The notes under the pieces: model-generated
The model's database searches: none
The model's input: the letters and a program-made list of their open reading frames with translations, nothing else
Told to the model about the DNA's origin: nothing
Translations under genes and position numbers: made by a program
Origin: Chloroflexus aggregans DSM 9485
Lineage (GTDB): Bacteria > Chloroflexota > Chloroflexia > Chloroflexales > Chloroflexaceae
Length of the DNA: 64,000 nt
Direction of reading: 5' to 3'
NCBI RefSeq assembly: GCF_000021945.1
Contig: NC_011831.1
Span: 558,001-622,000 of the forward strand
In this document: piece after piece, positions 8,664-15,406 of the stretch
How the letters are laid out: each line of letters begins with the position of its first letter
How positions within the stretch are numbered: the stretch's first letter is position 1

Positions 8664-9269
8664 TCATCGTCGAATTTCGTCGAGTAACCTTATCGGGCCA
8701 TGGGCAGGATACACACGGATAGCGCCCTTTTCTCGAAGGAGGCTCCAACTCGCCAGAGCGACAGGATTGTCATAGGCATAGGCTTCTGGCGGAAGATCCC
8801 CCGTGAAAACTGAACCATCGTCGAGGAGAAGCGAGACGCAATGTTCAGTGTGACCAGGTGTATGCAGGATTTCTCCAGCAATCCCAATCTGACCAAGGAT
8901 CTGACGACTTTGTTCGAATGAGATGACGACGTTGCCATGCTGCGTAATGTCAACGTAGTTGTCGGCCGGCTTCGTCCAGGTTTTCATGATCGGGATAGCG
9001 TCCACCTGCACATCGAGCACGAGGAGATGAACACCTTCTTGCTTTAATTCCTCGGCAAGTCCCGCATGGTCGATATGATAGTGCGTGGCAAGCGCGTAAC
9101 GAATTTCACGGAGGGGTATTCCCATCTTCTTGAGATTTGCCTTCATGATACCGAGGGTTCCTGGCCAACCGATGTCAACAAGCAAACGAGAATTACCTGC
9201 ACTGATAACCCAGTAATTGGTTGAGCGGTAACCAACGTTGACAATAGTTAGGGCTGGTACGTTATCCAT
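8664..9269 (-). CDS. MBL-fold metallo-hydrolase
   Basis: A 201-residue metallo-beta-lactamase-fold protein. The zinc-binding motif T-H-Y-H-I-D-H-A-G follows the first beta sheet, with the later ligands in H-T-P-G-H-T-E-H, V-F-T-G-D and Y-P-A-H-G. The length suits a single-domain hydrolase of the glyoxalase II/quorum-lactonase superfamily. It lacks the features of true beta-lactamases, and no substrate can be assigned. It is a leftward-reading cassette gene between attC sites at 8580-8641 and 9285-9354. Confidence 0.85.
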   Translation of the reverse strand: MDNVPALTIVNVGYRSTNYWVISAGNSRLLVDIGWPGTLGIMKANLKKMGIPLREIRYALATHYHIDHAGLAEELKQEGVHLLVLDVQVDAIPIMKTWTKPADNYVDITQHGNVVISFEQSRQILGQIGIAGEILHTPGHTEHCVSLLLDDGSVFTGDLPPEAYAYDNPVALASWSLLREKGAIRVYPAHGPIRLLDEIRR

Positions 9270-9284
9270 AGTTCGCTAAATGCT

Positions 9285-9354
9285 CCTTAACGAGTCGTGC
9301 TTGAGCTGCAGACCGAACGAAAGGAGGCCTGTCGGCTCAAAGCGAAGGTTGGGC
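9285..9354 (-). repeat. attC site (cassette of the DUF4177-like remnant)
   Basis: Minus-strand ends GCCCAAC and GTTAAGG. The arms CTTCGCTTTGAGCCGACAGG and CAGCTCAAGCACGACTCG are complementary around a loop. Confidence 0.7.
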
Positions 9355-9510
9355 TGCACCACGGGAAGTCACGTTTTACCGGCGGTCCTCTCCTTCACCT
9401 GTGTCGCCATAGTTAAGGCAAGTGTGTTCGCCAAGCCCCTGGCAGCGTTTACACGTAAAGATGGGCATTTTTCTTATGCCTACGATATTGGCCGTCTAAA
9501 GGTTACAGGT

Positions 9511-9657
9511 TCAAACAATAAAGGCCAAGCATCCAGGTTCGACCACGACGCCAATAGTATCCACCCTGTAGAATTCCCACCCTTGAGCGGCATATTCGTT
9601 GGCAATGGTCTGCAAATAGTACGCAGCCTCATTGCCAACAAACTCTGCCTGCTTTGC
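9511..9657 (-). pseudogene. remnant of a small DUF4177-like protein
   Basis: A 48-residue minus-strand open stretch without its own start codon contains Y-Y-L-Q-T-I-A-N-E-Y-A-A-Q-G-W-E-F-Y-R-V-D. The pattern of a short helix, then G-W-E and a beta strand, is typical of DUF4177-type small proteins. It is preceded by a stop (9658-9660) at the edge of the next attC site and ends at a stop with frame-shifted continuation, so the gene looks truncated at both ends. Confidence 0.45.
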
Positions 9658-9720
9658 TTACACCGGCAGCGAGCCGAGCGCAGCGCGGCGAAGCCTGTCG
9701 GGTAGATGCGCGTGTTGGGC
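9633..9720 (-). repeat. attC-like site (cassette of the HNH endonuclease)
   Basis: In minus-strand sense it starts GCCCAAC and ends near GTTGGCA. Inner arms (TCTACCCGACAGGCTTCGCC against GGCTCGCTGCCGGTGTAAG) pair imperfectly. It lies 12 bp downstream of the HNH gene stop. Confidence 0.6.
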
Positions 9721-9732
9721 AGCCGCTGATGT

Positions 9733-10353
9733 TCATTCAATTTTATCTCTCTTCTCAAGATTGTGTCTTGCACAGAGCAGTTGGATATTTTCTGCCTTTA
9801 GCGAAGTTCCACCTTTTGAATATGGAATAATGTGGTCATAATGAAGCTCGTCCGTTGCACTACAGATAACACACCTGCCGCCATCTCTTTTCCATACCTC
9901 AACTTTGACAGACGTTGGAATGACTCTTCTGCGTACGATGGTTTCAGTTTGACCATTGTCGGAAGTACTTTCCTCAACAGCAATCAGCTTGAATTTAAAG
10001 ACTTTCCGTTGACCATCAAATTCTCGCCAGAAGTCAACTAACTCAAAAACGCCATTGTAGGACCAAATGACTGGACGTATTTTCTCGTAAACTCTCACTT
10101 TTTCTGGCGGCCGAAGTCCTTTTTTGTAATCTTGGGCCGCTTTGTGAAACTTGCCATTCTCAGTTAACGTGCCTGTTGGATTGAACTCGCGTTGATCAAC
10201 AGATTTCGGGTCGAGAATTTCTGCGCATCTTTGAACATCGTGCCCTTCATAAACCAAAGTAGAGCCATCATCTTCAAGGCGATCACGGTATGGAGCATTA
10301 TGGCTTACAGAAATCAAGATCACAGAGTAGCCATTGCCAAGCTGATAGTTCAT
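9733..10353 (-). CDS. HNH endonuclease, possibly with an SRA/YDG-like N-terminal domain
   Basis: A 206-residue protein. The C-terminal 60 residues are an HNH nuclease domain: C-V-I-C, then H-Y-D-H-I-I-P-Y-S-K-G-G-T, then N-I-Q-L-L-C-A-R-H-N. The N-terminal part (S-H-N-A-P-Y-R-D-R-L-E-D-D-G and L-V-Y-E-G-H-D-V) resembles the SRA/YDG-type module that reads modified cytosine in McrA-like enzymes; this is family memory and was not tested. If right, it would be a modification-dependent nuclease, notable in an array that also holds a C5-cytosine methyltransferase. It starts 14 bp after the small membrane-protein gene upstream and may share a cassette with it. Confidence 0.75.
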   Translation of the reverse strand: MNYQLGNGYSVILISVSHNAPYRDRLEDDGSTLVYEGHDVQRCAEILDPKSVDQREFNPTGTLTENGKFHKAAQDYKKGLRPPEKVRVYEKIRPVIWSYNGVFELVDFWREFDGQRKVFKFKLIAVEESTSDNGQTETIVRRRVIPTSVKVEVWKRDGGRCVICSATDELHYDHIIPYSKGGTSLKAENIQLLCARHNLEKRDKIE

Positions 10354-10367
10354 CCCCTTTTGGAGAT

Positions 10368-10673
10368 TTACTCCCTCTCGCTAGCACATTTCAATATACC
10401 TGTAAGCAAAGGTAATAGCAGGAAACGCAGAGTATCCAACATGCCCAGGAATAATTCTCGCCCGTTCCATTGCCCAAAAGGCCGCCACAACGCTATCGCA
10501 GCAACCACTACTATAGCTATATCTACCCAGCCTGGTTGGGCTAACAACGCCCGTCCGGTAAAACTTCGAGGGACAAGAATGTAGTATGGCTCAACGTGCA
10601 ATACAAGAAAAGAAAGCAAGCGCGCGCCAACAATGAGCAGCAAAATGAAAATGACCTTTTTCTTCAACGACAT
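10368..10673 (-). CDS. small membrane protein, unknown function
   Basis: A 101-residue protein starting M-S-L-K-K-K-V-I-F-I with two to three hydrophobic helices (residues about 8-26, 48-63 and 78-93). No motif recognised. No attC is visible between it and the HNH gene 14 bp downstream, so the two may form one two-gene cassette. Confidence 0.55.
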   Translation of the reverse strand: MSLKKKVIFILLLIVGARLLSFLVLHVEPYYILVPRSFTGRALLAQPGWVDIAIVVVAAIALWRPFGQWNGRELFLGMLDTLRFLLLPLLTGILKCASERE

Positions 10674-10695
10674 ACTTTGGCTCCTTACAAGAGCA

Positions 10696-10763
10696 GGCTA
10701 ACGGCCTGCACTTCAGGCGCTGCGGAGCGAAGTGGAGTAGCCGCCTGCAAGCGCCTGTTAGCC
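10696..10763 (-). repeat. attC site
   Basis: Minus-strand ends GGCTAAC and GTTAGCC. The arms AGGCGCTTGCAGGCGGCT and AGCGCCTGAAGTGCAGGCCG are strongly complementary. The segment to its right (10764-11013) has no recognisable gene and contains the second copy of the 60-bp repeat. Confidence 0.75.
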
Positions 10764-10902
10764 GCAACCCACAGGCTGGAGCAAGACCCCACCGCCCAGA
10801 GTGGCCCAACCCTTCACCGCTGGCAAAACACTACATCCTCCACATTTGACGCCTTTATAGCACATCGCTAGGCATCATGCAACGGTCAAAACGCCCCGCC
10901 AA

Positions 10903-10962
10903 CCTTCCCGCGCCACACCAGGCAAGGACATCACAGGCAAGGCCGCACTGCCTACCGGCCGG
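10903..10962. repeat. 60-bp repeat, copy B (copy A at 7333-7392)
   Basis: CCTTCCCGCGCCACACCAGG followed by GCAAGGACATCACAGGCAAGG, nearly identical to copy A in the same orientation. Confidence 0.6.
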
Positions 10963-11013
10963 TCATGCCTAACGCCAGTGGCACGCTCAAGAGCCATCGT
11001 GAGGAGTGTCGGC

Positions 11014-11080
11014 GGCTAACAGCCTAGTCAGGAGTGCGAGCGGAGTGCGCGTCCGCTGCAAGGGGAGGTAGCAGGTCTAC
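11014..11080 (-). repeat. degenerate attC-like site downstream of the acetyltransferase
   Basis: GGCTAAC at the plus-strand left edge gives a GTTAGCC core on the minus strand. The opposite core cannot be recognised. It sits 26 bp past the acetyltransferase stop, where an attC is expected. Confidence 0.4.
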
Positions 11081-11105
11081 GAACCAACCTATGGAATCTG
11101 GTTGC

Positions 11106-11660
11106 TCAGGATGGTACTCTGACAACGACCTTTTCACCTGTACGCCACTCTGCAGAAAGTGGTGCATTCGGATCAAGCGACGGTGTTTTCGGAAGACGGA
11201 GAATCATCACCTGTTCTTCGGCAGGAGTTGGCAACACGTCTGTTTCGGTTCTGATAAACAACGGACCACGCCAAAGCTCCCACCCAAGTCGCTCATAAAA
11301 CACAACACTGGATGGAGAAAGTGCGGCCAATTCATAGTCCCCAATCTCATCAACAATGCGTTTCATGATGGTTGTTGCAAAACCCCGATTGCGATAGGCG
11401 GGGTCGGTAGCCACTGCTTCGATGTACGCGGTGCGCAAAAGAGGGCCGCTCCCAACTTGCAAATAGCGGGTCACCCAGAGTGCATGACTGACAAGATGGC
11501 CTTTATGGTAAGCAAGAACATGCGTTGCGCCAACAAACGTGTCGAACAGTGGTTCTAAGTCGTCCTCGTAGGCGCGGTTGCAGAGTGCAATGATGGTTTT
11601 CCGATCCGCATCTGACAAGTGTGCGCTTGGAACTACCTGGATAGTTAGCCGGGTATTCAT
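11106..11660 (-). CDS. GNAT acetyltransferase resembling aminoglycoside 2'-N-acetyltransferases
   Basis: A 184-residue GNAT-fold protein. The acetyl-CoA loop is A-Y-R-N-R-G-F-A-T, a variant of R/Q-x-x-G-x-G/A. Several segments parallel AAC(2')-I enzymes: A-Y-E-D-D near the start, V-G-A-T-H-V-L-A-Y, T-A-Y-I-E-A-V-A, A-A-L-S-P-S-S-V-V-F-Y-E-R-L-G-W-E-L-W-R-G-P, and a C-terminal A-E-W-R-T-G-E-K. AAC(2') enzymes acetylate the 2'-amino group of aminoglycosides. The likeness is from recall and the true substrate is open. The gene lies at the right end of the cassette region, in the same leftward orientation. Confidence 0.7.
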   Translation of the reverse strand: MNTRLTIQVVPSAHLSDADRKTIIALCNRAYEDDLEPLFDTFVGATHVLAYHKGHLVSHALWVTRYLQVGSGPLLRTAYIEAVATDPAYRNRGFATTIMKRIVDEIGDYELAALSPSSVVFYERLGWELWRGPLFIRTETDVLPTPAEEQVMILRLPKTPSLDPNAPLSAEWRTGEKVVVRVPS

Positions 11661-11756
11661 ACGCTTGCTGTTTCTCGTTTACGATACCGATGCCTGTCCA
11701 ACGGTTAGTTTCAGCAAAAGACCCCGTCCGTCCGTTTGCGCGCAATGTTCGGTGTG

Positions 11757-11981
11757 CTATAAACGGTCAAGAATGAATTCGATCATTCGCGCTACGATGG
11801 CAAACATTCCGAAAAGAGTAAGGAGTACAATGAAAACGTTCCAAACGAGATCGAAACCTGTTGGTTTGATGAACTCTGTAGTTTCGATGATCCCTGATGT
11901 ACAGTGATCAACGTTGCGAACCAAGTAGTCTCTTTCAACAAATCCTGATTCAACCACGCATTCATTATCGTGCAACCGCAT
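11757..11981 (-). CDS. small protein with one transmembrane helix, unknown
   Basis: From the ATG at 11981 this gives 74 residues starting M-R-L-H-D-N-E-C-V-V, with a hydrophobic segment F-D-L-V-W-N-V-F-I-V-L-L-T-L-F-G near the C-terminus. No family recognised. The first codons lie at the border of the 119-bp repeat array, and a copy of this gene's beginning recurs inside the array near 14357-14397, so the gene or its 5' end has taken part in the array's evolution. Confidence 0.4.
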   Translation of the reverse strand: MRLHDNECVVESGFVERDYLVRNVDHCTSGIIETTEFIKPTGFDLVWNVFIVLLTLFGMFAIVARMIEFILDRL

Positions 11982-11984
11982 AGT

Positions 11985-14900
11985 TTGCATCGGGGCACGG
12001 CACGCCGTGTCGGGGCGACGCGGCGCGTCGCCCCGACGTATCAATGATGCCACGCACGTGATGGGGTATGAACCCGAAATACAACCGTACATACGGACGG
12101 GTTTGCGTCGGGGCACGGCGACGCCGTGTCGGGGCGACGCGCTGCGTCGCCCCTACGTCATCATCAATGACGCCACGCCCGTGATGGGTCATAACCCCGC
12201 AAGACAACCGCACATACGGACCGATTTGCATCGGGGCACGGCACGCCGTGTCGGGGCGACGCACTGCGTCGCCCCTACGTCATTATCAATGATGCCACGC
12301 ACGTGATGGGGTATGAACCCGAAATACAACCGTATATACGGACGGATTTGCGTCGGGGCACGGCGACGCCGTGTCGGGGCGACGCGCCGCGTCGCCCCTA
12401 CGTATCAATGATGTCACGCACGTGATGGGGTATAACCTCGAAATGCAACCGCACATACGGACCGATTTGCATCGGGGCACGGCGGCACCGTGTAGGGGCG
12501 ACGCGGCGCGTCGCCCCTACGTATCAATGATGTCACGCACGTAATGGGGTATAACCTCGAAATGCAACCGCACATACGGACCGATTTGCATCGGGGCACG
12601 GCACGCCGTGTCGGGGCGACGCGCCGCGTCGCCCCTACGTATCAATGATGTCACGCACGTAATGGGGTATAACCTCGAAATGCAACCGCACATACGGACC
12701 GATTTGCATCGGGGCACGGCGGCACCGTGTCGGGGCGACGCACCGCGTCACCCCTACGTATCAATGATGCCACGCACGTGATGGGGTATGAACCCGAAAT
12801 ACAACCGTACATACGGACCGATTTGCATCGGGGCACGGCACGCCGTGTCGGGGCGACGCACTGCGTCGCCCCTACGTCATTATCAATGATGCCACACACG
12901 TGATGGGGTATGAACCCGAAATACAACCGTACATACGGACGGATTTGCGTCGGGGCACGGCGACGCCGTGTCGGGGCGACGCACTGCGTCACCCCTACGT
13001 ATCAATGATGTCACGCACGTGATGGGGTATAACCTCGAAATGCAACCGCACATACGGACCGATTTGCATCGGGGCACGGCGACGCCGTGTCGGGGCGACG
13101 CGCCGCGTCGACCCCACGTCATCATCAATGACACCATGTATGTGATCGGGCATGACCCCGAAATACAACCGTACATACGGACAGATTTGCATCGGGGCAC
13201 GGCACGCCGTGTCGGGGCGACGCGCCGCGTCGCCCCTACGTCATTATCAATGATGCCACGCACGTGATGGGGTATGAACCCGAAATACAACCGTATATAC
13301 GGACGGATTTGCGTCGGGGCACGGCGACGCCGTGTCGGGGCGACGCACTGCGTCACCCCTACGTATCAATGATGTCACGCACGTGATGGGGTATAACCTC
13401 GAAATGCAACCGCACATACGGACCGATTTGCATCGGGGCACGGCGACGCCGTGTCGGGGCGACGCGCCGCGTCGACCCCACGTCATCATCAATGACACCA
13501 TGTATGTGATCGGGCATGACCCCGAAATACAACCGTACATACGGACAGATTTGCATCGGGGCACGGCACGCCGTGTCGGGGCGACGCGCCGCGTCGCCCC
13601 TACGTCATTATCAATGATGCCACGCACGTGATGGGGTATGACCACGCAAGACAACCGTACATACGGACGGGTTTGCGTCGGGGCACGGCGACGCCGTGTC
13701 GGGGCGACGCGCTGCGTCACCCCGACGTATCAATGATGTCACGCACGTGATGGGGTATGACCACGCAAGACAACCGTACATACGGACGGGTTTGCGTCGG
13801 GGCACGGCGACGCCGTGTCGGGGCGACGCGCCGCGTCACCCCTACGTATCAATGATGTCACGCACGTGATGGGGTATGAACCCGAAATACAACCGTACAT
13901 ACGGACCGATTTGCGTCGGGGCACGGCGACGCCGTGTCGGGGCGACGCGCTGCGTCACCCCGACGTATCAATGATGTCACGCACGTGATGGGGTATGAAC
14001 CCGAAATACAACCGTATATACGGACGGATTTGCGTCGGGGCACGGCGACGCCGTGTCGGGGCGACGCGCCGCGTCGCCCCTACGTATCAATGATGCCACG
14101 CACGTGATGGGGTATGAACCCGAAATACAACCGTACATACGGACGGATTTGCGTCGGGGCACGGCGACGCCGTGTCGGGGCGACGCGCTGCGTCACCCCG
14201 ACGTATCAATGATGTCACGCACGTGATGGGGTATGAACCCGAAATACAACTGTATATACGGACGGATTTGCGTCGGGGCACGGCGACGCCGTGTCGGGGC
14301 GACGCGCCGCGTCGCCCCTACGTCATTATCAATGATGCCACACACGTGATGGGGCATGACCACGCATTCATCATCGTGCAACCGCATATTTTGTGTCGGG
14401 GCACGGCACGCCGTGTCGGGGCGACGCGCCGCGTCGCCCCTACGTCATTATCAATGATGCCACGCACGTGATGGGGTATAACCTCGAAATGCAACCGCAC
14501 ATACGGACCGATTTGCATCGGGGCACGGCGACGCCGTGTCGGGGCGACGCGCCGCGTCGCCCCTACGTATCAATGATGCCACGCACGTGATGGGGTATGA
14601 ACCCGAAATACAACCGTACATACGGACGGATTTGCGTCGGGGCACGGCGACGCCGTGTCGGGGCGACGCGCCGCGTCGCCCCTACGTATCAATGATGCCA
14701 CGCACGTGATGGGGTATGAACCCGAAATACAACCGTACATACGGACGGATTTGCGTCGGGGCACGGCGACGCCGTGTCGGGGCGACGCGCTGCGTCGCCC
14801 CTACGTATCAATGATGTCACGCACGTGATGGGGTATGAACCCGAAATACAACCGTATATACGGACGGATTTGCGTCAGGTCACGGCGACGCCGTGTCGGA

Positions 14901-15325
14901 GCGACGCACTGCGTCGCCCCTACGTCATTATCAATGATGCCACGCACGTGATGGGGTATAACCTCGAAATGCAACCGCACATACGGACGATTTGCGTCGG
15001 GGCACGGCGACGCCGTGTCGGGGCGACGCGCCGCGTCGCCCCTACGTCATTATCAATGATGCCACACACGTGATGGGGTATGAACCCGAAATACAACCGT
15101 ACATACGGACGGGTTTGCGTCGGGGCACGGCGACGCCGTGTCGGGGCGACGCACCGCGTCGACCCCACGTATCAATGATGTCACGCACGTAATGGGGTAT
15201 AACCTCGAAATGCAACCGCACATACGGACCGATTTGCATCGGGGCACGGCGGCACCGTGTAGGGGCGACGCACCGCGTCACCCCTACGTATCAATGATGT
15301 CACGCACGTGATGGGGTATGACCAC
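11985..15325. repeat. tandem array of about 28 units of 118-122 bp
   Basis: Units share the order GGGGCACGGC(G)ACGCCGTG, then GGGGCGACGCG.CGCGTCGCCCC, then a CACGTGATGGGGTAT segment, then ACATACGGAC.GATTTGC. The first two parts are near-perfect hairpins. Unit length changes by an optional G (CGGCACGCC or CGGCGACGCC) and by three extra bases (CGTATCAATG or CGTCATTATCAATG). Counting the ATACGGA motif gives 27 units, plus one variant unit near 14341-14400. On the minus strand, many units read M-P-D-H-I-H-G-V-I-D-D or close variants, followed by V-G-A-T-R-R-V-A-P-T. These peptides look like the HUH motif and following region of REP-associated tyrosine transposases. Open frames of 60-157 codons within the array are products of the repetition, not genes. 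Confidence 0.95.
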
Positions 15326-15406
15326 GCAAGAAGCTGAGCAGAAATTTGGTAACAGTTTGGTCATAGTGAACATTAACAAAATGTCATACCACCCACCACA
15401 ATCACC

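Noticed and set aside
11690-11760. A further attC between the acetyltransferase and the small membrane gene
   Set aside because: Only one core-like heptamer is visible (TCCAACG) and the arms do not pair convincingly.
12007-15281. Many open frames of 60-157 codons on both strands in the 119-bp array
   Set aside because: They repeat with the array period, change frame with unit length and have no independent start signals.
11985-15325. CRISPR array
   Set aside because: The units are tandem copies of about 119 bp with no unique spacers, and no cas genes are nearby.
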